In this document: in pieces, positions 32,396 through 41,743 of the stretch | Layout: each line of letters begins with the position of its first letter | Numbering within the stretch: position 1 is the stretch's first letter | Assembly: GCA_028554645.1 (NCBI GenBank) | Contig: JAQOOI010000062.1 | Coordinates: forward strand, 372,001-436,000 | Direction: 5' to 3' | DNA length: 64,000 nt | From: Omphalotus guepiniiformis | Lineage: Eukaryota; Basidiomycota; Agaricomycetes; Agaricales; Omphalotaceae | Made by a program: the position numbers and the translations under genes | The notes under the pieces: generated by a model | The model's database searches: none | Told to the model about the DNA's origin: nothing | What the model saw: the letters and a program-made list of their open reading frames with translations, nothing else

Positions 32396-32639
32396 TGTAT
32401 GTGCATATATCTGGTGTTTATTTTGTACTAATATCCATTACTGGGCAGGCCTGAGAGCTGTACCTCTGCACTTACACCACCTGGTCTTTCATCATACTTT
32501 GCTACTTTGCTACTTAGTCTTATGGACTCAATACAAGTGTGTGCTTAACATTTTTTTTGTGTGCTTATAATTTTATTATCGTGATCATCCGTCTATTTAT
32601 GACAGCGGGATACAATGATGTGTTATAAGCTCCCGTGCC

Positions 32640-32830
32640 ATGTTGTAAGGTCCGGTACGTGTTGTAAGGTCCCATACTTGTTTGTAATGTCCACTATGCA
32701 TGGTAAACGTCCACTACACCGTTATAACACCCACAACATGTTATAACACTCAATATATATTATAACACCCACTATATATTATAACATCTAAAATACATTG
32801 ATCTCTTCAATATCTGTTGTACTCTCTAAA
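32640..32830. repeat. Right subterminal repeats of the mobile element
   Basis: Repeated TGTTGTAAGGTCC units pass into ATGTTATAACAC and ATATATTATAACACCCAC units, spaced about 22-25 bp. The GTTGTAAGG core is the reverse complement of the left-end motif. Confidence 0.6.
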
Positions 32831-33046
32831 ACCATGTAATAATTCCTGTTATTCATTGTAAGAATTACTATCATTCCTTGGGGTATAATAAGATTCTAAG
32901 ACCATGACAAACTAGGGGGTCTTGATATAACACTCTTAAAATCAAGACATATTATTTTCTCAATTATAACAAATACTGTATGAAATAATCCTTTATATGT
33001 TTACGTGGGTTTTTGCTGATGGTCAGCGCCACACTATATACTGGCC

Positions 33047-34537
33047 ATGACATACACTACGTCTCCAAACGGCGCCGCACTTGCTTTACCTATTGCATTC
33101 GGCACTGTAGGTATAGCTGCAATATGTGGACTCGTATCTGGCATAATACCGGGCATAACTTTGACCAAGAAACGGCGCCACAGTCTTAGTATCACTGAGT
33201 CGGTACGCGTCTTTGCTCTATTGAAAGTTGACGAACTCCTTCTCATCCATCTGCTGTGTCTATCTTCAGCTTCCGAAAGATCTTAGTACGTGGAGACAAC
33301 CAGGAGCGTCAGTTGAAGCTGAAGAAGAAGTGTGGCGGAAATTGGACGCACCCCTCAAGGATGCCGGGTTCACTCAGTGGCCCCATCACGTCGGTTCATA
33401 CCAGACCTCGAAAAATCTAGCAAATCCTATTCCAAATGGATACGCATATGCCACCCCCCGTCGCGGGGTTGACAAGGGTTTGGGTACTGTCCGTCAGCTA
33501 CAATTTTTTCCATACAGGGTAGGTCTTTTTTTTCTTACTCGTTTCTGTTCCGCGCCATTCATTTCTCACAGAACCCTCTCAGTCGTGCTGTTCGCACTCC
33601 TGAAGGTCATGACGTGATAATGCGTGTGATAGTCATCAAGGACGAAGGTCGAAACCACTTGCAAATTATGAGGCAACTCACGACCGGTCCGGAAGCTTTT
33701 CTCACTAGCAATCATACACTCCCAATGCTACAAGAGTTTGAGTTCCAACACATTACATTTGGCCTCTTTCCTAGAGTCGGAGCTTCGATGACCGAGGCAT
33801 ACGGGTTTTGGCCGAGGAACTCTGCCGGCGACGTCCTTGACATGGTGATGCAAGCTCTTGAGGTGAGCTATGCCTAATATTATATTCAAACTTTGTGTTC
33901 AAGACATGGCAGGGACTTGCATTCATTCATAGCATGAATATCGCACATCGGGTGATTTCTCGACTCCTTACGTGTTTGTTATTTCAGGCTGACCATCTTT
34001 TAAAGGATGCATTTAGAGACAACTTTTTGGTGGAGTGGCATCCAGAGTCGCTCCGGGCAAATGCCATTCCAATATCGCGACCACGCGTTTACCTCATAGA
34101 CTTTGAGGTTGCTGTGTCCTTTGGCCCCGACAGTTTGCCTGAACAGATGGTTTGTACCGGTTACCCGATAGGTGGCTCTGTCCGTGACCTAGATATGTAT
34201 TCGAGACCTGGTATACCAGAGATGGACACTGGTAAACCTTACGATCCATTCAAACTCGATGTGTGGCAATTCGGCACCAGTCTTTTGGACTTCAAGGTTG
34301 GTATTATTATTAGCGCCATCCTTAGACATTCACAGCTTATCAAGCATTTTTTAGAGCACTTTCGATCCCATCGATGACGTTTTGGTGGCCATGGCTTCAG
34401 ATGACCCTGCTGCCCGCATGAGCGCGAAGGATGCTTCCTCGAAGCTAGGTTCTTTATTATACGAAATGTCGCCGCTTTCCCTGTTTGTCAAGCCCAAGGC
34501 GTTATCGCAGCCTTTCGAATTCACAGACTATCCCTGA
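33047..34537 (+). CDS. Membrane-anchored kinase-like protein K7
   Basis: Best-defined copy. Exons 33047-33202, 33270-33518, 33572-33862, 33913-33951, 34006-34296 and 34355-34537 give 402 residues, every junction phase 0. Residues 10-37 form the anchor helix, followed by KKRRHSLSI. The kinase-like core spans about 150-380: DVIMRVIVIKDEGRNHLQI, PRVGASMTEAYGFWPRNSAG, FIHSMNIAHR + DAFRDNFLVEW, YLIDFEVAVSFGPD, PYDPFKLDVWQFGTSLLDF. Intron 4 has a CTGAC branch site 12 nt before the acceptor; an earlier in-frame AG (TTTCAG at about 33982-33987) would add six codons and destroy HRD. The coding region is undamaged although its promoter carries a 2.5-kb insertion. Confidence 0.8.
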
Positions 34538-35080
34538 AGTGCGTGCAACGGAGTCTGCGAGATTATTCTAACGCATTCTAATGTAGTTATAACACAGGCT
34601 TGTCTCAATACAATTGCAGCAGAGTGAATATCTCATCTCATGCGTTTTATCGCTTGCTGCTTTAAAATCTACACTAAGTATCTCAGCTAATTTTGATTTG
34701 TTGAAAGCCTAAGTGCCAATCTACCACTATCAATTCCAATCGCAACGTTATTCTCTCCCGGTGTTTTTTATCCCAGTCTATTTGGACAGACGTCACCCCT
34801 CATATCACGATGTTCACTAGCTCTTCACTGGTAGTCAGCGGTCAAAAAGAAATATTTGGGAAGAAAGTCAATGATATACAAAATGTTTTCTTAGCCTCAG
34901 TGTGCATGTTGTGTACGGAATTCAAATGGTGTTCTACAGACCAAATTCGGCTGCGCCGCGTTTCTTGGGGTTTCATCAAATCTTAAGTGCAATCAATCCC
35001 AGGGCCGTTAGTTAGACCATCCCTGATATTTGAGCTACATATATCAACAGTTGAAGGCGATAGTAAGAAATGACGAACTC
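34538..35080. other. Intergenic region after K7
   Basis: The first few bases (GTGCGTGCAAC) resemble the kinase 3' flank and then diverge. No gene recognised. The right end adjoins gene X and includes its putative intron. Confidence 0.4.
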
Positions 35081-35082
35081 AC

Positions 35083-35458
35083 CATGTTGGCTGGCATGAA
35101 TCGGCGAATTGGTCATACACATTTCCATCTTGAAACATTAGCCGCAACCTGACCTGTGCGCCACAGTAAGGAATATGAGGGGACATGACTTTAAAAGAAC
35201 TCAGTACTCCATATTTAGACTCTATCGCCCGCACGAAACGTCCGACATACACCTGGTTACCAATGCGAGTGCGGTAGCGCCCCTGAAGCCAAGTGAGAAA
35301 GGAATTAGTATGCCGATATGATTGTCTGTACGCACCGCGTATCTAGTGGAGCGAGCTGGTCTTCCGTTTCCAAGTGGGACGGTCGTATCCTAAGATGCAT
35401 GCGTGAGTTCCACATCTAAAACACCGGTACAGGGCGAGAGACCAGTGTGGCGTACCAT
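35083..35458 (-). pseudogene. Gene X segment: longest copy of the family divergent to kinase promoters
   Basis: On minus, an ATG at 35458 opens MVRHTGLSPCTGVLDVELTH, meets TAG at 35392-35390, then a 54-nt stretch (DTTVPLGNGRPARSTRYA) ends at a GTGCGTA donor. A TTCAG acceptor leads to GRYRTRIGNQVYVGRFVRAI, ESKYGVLSSFKVMSPHIPYC and GAQVRLRLMFQDGNVYDQFA, ending at a GTGAGT donor (35083). Amino-acid composition and splice signals look like real coding sequence, but the stop and missing 3' part suggest a decayed gene. No family recognised. Shorter relatives lie at 14354-14430 and 27895-28015. Confidence 0.45.
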
Positions 35459-35459
35459 C

Positions 35460-36315
35460 GTTCTGCTTTGTAGGATGTAGATGTGAGTATGTATTTGTCA
35501 CGACATCTCTGCGCTTTTATTCTGTGACAGTAGTAACTCTTACCGATTTGATCAGAGAAACTGACTCCCTCAGCGGTGCGTGACTCAGTTGGTTAGCGTG
35601 AATTCGAGGCTGGACAAAGAGTCGAACCAATACATACTGACAGACCGCCAGATAAGGCGAAGATGTGCCCAGAGCTTGCCGAGCAGCGCCAATTATGAGC
35701 AGACCAATGACTTCAGATTCATACTGCGGAAGTCGACTGTCTCTGAGGATAGCGTCCTAGGATAAGGTCCAGAGATCAATCAGTGAGGCGGATTGTGGAG
35801 GTAGTGTCGAGCCCGCGAAAACCCTTCTAGGTGCCAGTACCCCTACCCTTACCTCCAGCACATCCAGCCCCATTTAGGATTGGTACCACTTACTCTATCC
35901 TCAACACGAGTCCGAAACAACCATGTCAGAAGCTCCACAGAACAACAAGAAGCAGCGCGATGCAAGTTCGAACTGAAAGACACAGAAGCAGCAGAAGCAT
36001 GAGCAGAAAGCAGAAGAACAGGTGGATCTAGAGGCCTTTCGTCGTCAGCAGAACCAAGAACTATGACCTCCCGAGAAGCCTACGGTGGTTACAGATCTGA
36101 GAGTAGCGTTGAAAAAAGTGTGGGCGCCAACAAGGCGCTTACAACCAAGACGCACGCCGGCCCGCTCAAGCCCGGCTTAAGCTGACCCAGCTATTTACCA
36201 TCATCATGAGGAAGAAAAAAAGTTCCGGACGCACATTTCGCCTTATCTTGAAGTCCAGTTCTGAAAGATATCTTGGAAATCTACTCGATAACCTCGTCGG
36301 CGAAGAACTGTCTCA
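35460..36315. other. Intergenic region before the GH127-like gene
   Basis: Short open frames only (for example 35580-35765, 35831-36031 on plus) with no domain. It contains a tRNA-like D-arm sequence at about 35574 without a matching remainder. The change from repeat-rich to single-copy DNA occurs here. Confidence 0.4.
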
Positions 36316-39300
36316 ATGTTCTTGTCAGTGGCAATCTTTCAACGTCTGGTTACAGTAGTAGCCACTGTGTTCGTTCTCACACGAACATGTAATGCCAACG
36401 TCACCGACTCTAAACGTACGTGTTACAGAAGTTCTGTTATCTATGTGACTTGCTGAAACTCGAGTAGTTGCACCGAAGAAGTTTTTGACTTTACCTTTGG
36501 GCGACGTGAAACCGGCTGGATGGCTGTATGATCAGGTTTGTACCAATAAAATGCAAGTTTCTTTCGCGGACCTTAATCTAATTCGTCTTTCGAAATGCAC
36601 AGCTGCAGGTCCAGACAGATGGGCTAGCAGGCCACATGCATGAATTTTATGATTTGTGGGTTTGAAGCCATGATTTTGGACGCTTATATGCATGTTCAAT
36701 GATTGTTCAGGGTCTCGCAGTCGGACTGGATAGGAGGAAATTCATACTACTCATATTTGGAAGAAGGTACGTCCTTTCATAACATTGTACGTCTGTCTAT
36801 CTGACCTCAACAAATCATTCAGCGGGGAGCTATTGGTTTGTACGTGTGCGCCACCGAAACATAGTGGAAGACAAACCTAAGTCGTATCCCTCAGAATGCC
36901 ATGGTTCCCAACGGCGTTCTCATCAACAATACTATTATCAACGAGAAAACTCAAGAGTTTCTTGACTACGTTTTGGACCATCAAGATTCTTCCGGCTGGC
37001 TTGGTCCAGAAGTGGGGACGTCGAAACCGCGTTACTTATGGGGAAGGTATGTCCTTCAAGCGCACTTCTGCCTACTTTCTTCTCCTTACGCGTCAATTAC
37101 TCTCTAGATACCCTTTCTTCTTCGGCGCTATACAAATGGTGGAATATAAACCTGAGCTCACGGACAGAGTGGTCACTGCGCTGCACAAATTCGTCAAGTT
37201 GGCTAATCAGATGTTGAGGAAAGGAGAAGGTGTAGATAACTGGGCTGCTACGAGATGGGAAGACTTTGTACTGGTTTTGCAGTGGTGAGTGTTTCGGTCA
37301 GCTTTTTTGTTCCCATTTGGTGATATGGATGCAAGGCTGCACGACTTCCATCCGCGAGGAGAGGAAGAGCTATTGGTTGATACTATGATTCGATTGAAGT
37401 GGACTGGGGTACCTTGGGAAAAGGTATTTTCGGAAGAGGTTGGTATTAGTCACTGTCCGGTTACACAACTGTATTAACAGCCACACTTGAACAGTATTTC
37501 CCTACAGGACCAGGTTTGCGTCGCTCTGAATTCACTTGACGCATTCTGACTCTCGTCGGGATAGTGGAGAACCTCACGAACCCCTTTGGACTGGAGCTGT
37601 CGGTACGCCCAAAACCTATCCATCTTCTCTCGAATTTCTAATTGATGTATCTCAATATAGTGGCATGGCGTCAATATGGCTGAAGGACTAAAAGCGCTTC
37701 CTGCGACGTACCGGTTTACCCATAATCAGTCCGGTGAATAGTTCCTTCACTCAAGGGTAAATGGGATTCTATCTAAATTCGTTTGGATACAGATCTTGAT
37801 GCTGCGAGTATGAGTTGGGACTTGATGTTCAGATACCATGGCAGGCCTTCTGGTGCTTTTGCTGCAGATGAGATGTTGGCTGGGTTAGAGGCGGTACGAG
37901 GGTACGTCGTTTTGTATGATTTTCAGCATATGTCGCTGAATTTGATGTTTAGGACAGAACTATGCTTGGTGGTGGTACGTCCTACCCTCATATATGCTCA
38001 GCGGTCGTCCAGGTGGTTGATCCCTGTATCGTCGCTCCTAGGAAGCAATGTTTTCGTGAGTATTCGTCTAGTCACACCTTACTACGTGTTTGACTTTTTC
38101 CTTGCATAGTGGATCATATTTGTATCAAGTCACTGGAGATCTCAAATACGCCGATCGGGTATAATCCCTTCATCATCCGCCTATTTCATTCACTTCTGAT
38201 TTGACTCTGCGTATAGGTGGAAAGAATGACCTATAATGCTCTCCCCGCAACGATTACCGCGAGTGCGTACATTTGATCTATGACCATGAATTTCAACATC
38301 CTCAACCGCTTCTCAACCGCTTCTCCAGACATGTGGGGACGGCAGTATCTACAACAGCAGAACCAGGTTGCAGCAAAGAATATGACACCGTATGTCTTTT
38401 TCTTATGAATTGGTCTCATTCGCTTACACGTTCTGTTGATCTCAAGAAACCCGTTCCCGGAAGACGGGTATGAGCAAGCTTGATACCGCCTTGTGATTGT
38501 AGTACTGAACGAAGAGAAACAGTCCCGAATCGAATATTTTTGGTCTTGAGCCAAATTATCCGTGTGTTCTGATCCTTTTGTACGAACATTTTTTACCGTC
38601 ACTAACGCGAATGAATCTCCATAGTTGTTGTACGGTCAACTTCCCTCAAGGCTGGCCGAAATTCATCACCAGTGCTTTCCTCACGACGAAAGATGGGGCA
38701 TCGCTCGTACATTTATACTTGGGTCCTTTCAGCGTCGACACCGTTCTGGCTAATTGTATGTCAATCAAAGCAATGTGTTTGGAGACTCGAGTGTTCATGA
38801 TTCCGTTTGACGTGTAGACAACGCGGTACAAGTCAAGGTTGACACGCTCTATCCGTTTGGCGATACCCTGAATACTACAATTGTGGCGACCAAAGCCTTC
38901 ACGTATTATATTCGGATACCCAGCTGGGTAGTGGGAGGATCGATTACGGTCAACGGAGGAAGCAAGCAAAAGTTGGACCCGGAGAATGTATTGCACGCTG
39001 TCCAGGTTAGCGGCGGGACTACGCGTATTGCGCTTGATCTCCCAGCAGATATCAGTATTGGTACGCGTTCGCGTTGGTTGGGTATTAGTTTTCATCACGC
39101 TGACTGAAGGCTGTAGAGCAGCGTCCGCACGGCTCGGTAGCGGTACATCGAGGCGCGTTAAATTATGCGTTCGATAGTGAGTGAATGAGATTAGATGTCC
39201 TCCCACCTATTGATCGATGTTTGCAGTTGCTCGCTCGGAGAAGATCATAGGGCGTGACCCTCGGGAGAGCCATGCTGTCGATCTACAATTCGATGCTACA

Positions 39301-39682
39301 GAAGCATGGGAGTACGCCATTGATCCTGCCAGACTAACCTTTCACCACGAGCCTCCTGCTTTCGGCAGGCTTCCTTCTCCCATCTTTGACTCAGGATTGT
39401 CTCCGTCGACAATAACGGCTGCTGCTTGTCTGATTGATTGGCCTTTGGATGGCGATACATTTGCAGCTTCTCCTCCTGAGAACCCGGAATGCACTGGACC
39501 AGAAACGACCATTACTCTATCGCCTTTTGGGGTAAGTCACTTCACTGAACATGACAAAAAACATTGGTTGATTGTGCTTGTTGCAGGCGACCAAGCTTCG
39601 AATTAGCGAATTTCCTGTCTTCGAGTCAGAGATTGAAGCTCTTAGAGACTCTGCGTATCTACAAGTACCGTTATCTGTGTAA
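36316..39682 (+). CDS. Secreted GH127-type beta-L-arabinofuranosidase-like glycoside hydrolase
   Basis: The ATG at 36316 opens a signal peptide (LVTVVATVFVLTRTCNA). More than 20 short introns can be placed with GT-AG ends in consistent phase. Recognisable segments in order: LTLPLGDVKPAGWLYDQ, SDWIGGNSYYSYLEEAG, RYPFFFGAIQMVEY, WHGVNMAEGLKALPATYRF, GTELCLVVE, LYQVTGDLKYADRVER, TYNALPATITANMWGRQYL, EPNYPCCTVNFPQGWPKF, YYIRIPSWV, and a beta-rich end with TITLSPFGATKLRISEFPVF. In characterised GH127 enzymes a Glu-x-Cys and an adjacent Cys-Cys pair bind zinc, and one of the pair is the nucleophile; ELC and CC are both present. It probably acts outside the cell on arabinofuranose-containing glycans. 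Fungal members are little studied, so substrate is inference. Confidence 0.8.
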
Positions 39683-39904
39683 ACTGGCCTCTGTTCAATG
39701 CAAGTTCAATATGTTCAATGCTTATCGCTGGGTATACACGGTGCACGTGCATGACGCGCCACACGTGATGGGAAAACTCAGGAGTAAACAAACCATTTGT
39801 TTGAACTGGAGTGATTAGACAGACGGGTCTCTGTTCCGCTTTCCCATCTTCCCCCCTTGTTTATTCCCTGCGCACTTCTCCACCTTTCGAATTCTCTCGC
39901 AGAC

Positions 39905-40732
39905 ATGCCTCGTAAAGCTGCTGCTGCTACTACGGATGGAGTGACTGATGTACCGGAGCCTCGTCGTTCATCCAGAATTAAAGATATGCCCAAGCACGAG
40001 CCTGTGGTGAAGAAGGCTCCAGCGAAGCCTAGGACCAAGAAAGTAGCAGAAAAAGAGAAAGAAACCAAGAAAGACGATGCTGGTGAGAAGCCGAAAGCTG
40101 CCAGAGGAAAGAAACGCAAGGCAGCGGATGATGTTGCTGCTGAGGGTGAGGACGAGAAAGCACCTCCGCCAAAGAAGGTGAGACATCTATTCCAGCGATA
40201 TATCGGCTTTTAATGGTTGGTATTGTGATCTGCGAATGCTCATGAACTTTTTGTTTCCCTTCATATAGGCTAAACCCGCTTCGAAGGCGAAGCCCGCATC
40301 CAGGGCATCTGCTAAACCACCATCCAAGGCTAAGCCTGCCTCTAAACCAGCTTCTAAGGCATCTGTCAAACCAGCATCGCGTGCCGGATCTACCAAACCT
40401 GCCTCACGGGCAGGATCGAAGAAGCCTGCTTCTAAGGCTGAGTGTCGGAACATGCACAGACTAGACGCCTTATCCGATGAGGGGGTTGGTCTGCCACGCA
40501 GTCGTCAGCGAGGCACTCTTTTTTAGCTGATCGTATTGGATCGTGTTTTTTGATTATTCCATTTTCATTTTTGTGATATTCGATGAACTATTATCTGACG
40601 GCGTGTTTCACCCCTTATTTCTAGGCTGAGCCTGAACCCGCTGCTGCAGCTGCGAAGGTTGATGAAACTATTGTTGAAGAGCCAGAGGCCGAGGCCGAGG
40701 CTGAGGGTGCTACGGATCAATCTTCTGCCTAG
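39905..40732 (+). CDS. Lys/Ala-rich nuclear, histone-H1/HMGA-like protein
   Basis: Exon 1 encodes MPRKAAAATTDG, then EPRRSSRIKDMPKHEP and a long Lys/Ala/Pro stretch with KKRKAADD (nuclear localisation-like). After an intron with GTGAGA donor and CATATAG acceptor come repeated PASKAK / PASRAG units. A third exon gives an acidic tail (AEPEPAAAAAKVDE; EEPEAEAEAEGATDQSSA). The second intron must start at or near TCTAAG|GCTGAG to stay in frame, which is not a standard donor, so the exon 2 end is uncertain; without it the protein would stop at about 40525. The composition suggests chromatin binding; this is inference from sequence bias. Confidence 0.6.
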
Positions 40733-41557
40733 GTATTTGCATTCAATGGAAAGATTCTCGCTGAGCGATACTGATACAATCTTTTCAGTTCTGAAGATGC
40801 TGGCCTGAGCTACCTGTATACCCTGATTGCGACTACCCTTGACGACATATTTGCGCCTCGTGTACTATCACCTTGTATCATCTATCAGCACATCTAGACC
40901 CCGTCGAAGAGGATGGTTCGTCATCAGGAGGACGCTATGTCATTCATCCATTCAGTTTCTGTAGGCTTTTCTTGCCTTATGTCAGAAGTTTTTTCGCCTG
41001 GTTTCGTTTTGCTGTCGTTGTCTGTTTTTTATTACTGTTTGCTTCTATATCTCTTATTGTCTCTTGTCTCTTGTCCACTGTCTTCAGTGTATGTGTGTAC
41101 TGTGTGCGACCATCATCATACTAAAAGTGTAGCTCGTACTCGTTCATATAATGCATTGTCTCTACTTATGGATTACCTTCCTGGTTATTGAACCCCCTTT
41201 TGTTTTATCACAGTTCTATCCGTTTCTTGGATGGTACGATGTGCATTCCTCCTCCCTCTCCCCTTCCCTCCCGTTTCCTCTCGTTCTTGTCCTATATATG
41301 CCTGAATTCACGTTCTGTACATGGCTCTCCTACGAGCATCATGCTATATGCGCATAGATCGTGTACTTACCTACTCTTTTTGTGCATCAGTGATATTATG
41401 TATAGGCTTATATTCCTTCCTTTCACATTAATCATCGTCTATTTGCGTCTTGAGAACAAGCAAAGTGAAACCTGTGAGAGCTTTCTCAAAATGCGCCTAC
41501 AACTCCCTCAAATTTGCGAAGTTGACGAAGCTGATGAAAGTCGTACAATTAACGGTT
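40733..41557. other. Intergenic region, pyrimidine-rich
   Basis: The plus strand is T/C-rich with open frames up to 141 codons (41188-41613) made of Leu/Ser/Phe, typical of chance frames in 3' flanks. No gene recognised. Confidence 0.4.
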
Positions 41558-41705
41558 CAACGAATTCTTTCATTGTACTTACAACATATACGAACCAGAA
41601 ATATACACAGTAGAAGACGCTGTTAAATGTACAACGAATTCGTTCATTGCATTTACAACATATACGAACCAAAAATATACACAGTAGAAGACGAATATCG
41701 ATAAA
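41558..41705. repeat. Two tandem 74-bp repeats
   Basis: CAACGAATTC, CATTGTACTTACAACATATA, CGAACCAGAAATATACACAG and TAGAAGACG are repeated 74 bp later with about five changes, just beyond the 3' end of the F-box gene. No coding role. Confidence 0.8.
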
Positions 41706-41743
41706 TATCAAAAACAAAATTGCGTAGCAGCTATATTCAATAT

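Larger units (their letters stand above)
30500..33022. mobile_element. Non-autonomous DNA transposon-like insertion with captured HMG-box relic
   Basis: Sequence matching the K5/K1 promoter stops after TTTTCGTTCTTCA (ends 30499) and resumes at TCAGCGCCACAC (33023). The inserted DNA begins CTGTCATCAGCAAAA and ends TTTTGCTGATGG, giving imperfect terminal inverted repeats with core CATCAGCAAAA, and a possible 3-bp target duplication TCA. Inside each end are AT-rich subterminal repeats in opposite orientation: CTTACAAC units on the left (30680-30850), GTTGTAAGG units on the right (32640-32690). No transposase frame is present. The interior holds a broken HMG-box gene. The family is unclear: CACTG beginning at 30498 recalls CACTA elements, but the right end does not match that. 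Exact ends are uncertain by a few bases. Confidence 0.65.

Noticed and set aside
32700..32830. CRISPR-like spaced short repeats
   Set aside because: The ATATATTATAACACCC units are irregular, AT-rich and mirrored at the other end of the element. The genome is a fungus.
30500..33022. Helitron explanation for the insertion
   Set aside because: Helitrons lack terminal inverted repeats and target duplications; this insertion shows inverted ends and opposed subterminal repeats.
8390..34537. Reading the kinase/MIF4G arrays as one perfect palindrome
   Set aside because: Gene order does not mirror: MIF4G copy A lies downstream of K1 in transcription order, while copies B and C lie upstream of K4. 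Only the kinase blocks are inverted duplicates.
35571..35650. tRNA-like stretch (GCGGTGCGTGACTCAGTTGGTTAGCG)
   Set aside because: The D-arm resemblance is good, but no T-arm follows on the same strand (the GGTTCGACTC-like sequence is on the opposite strand) and no anticodon stem pairs. Treated as chance.
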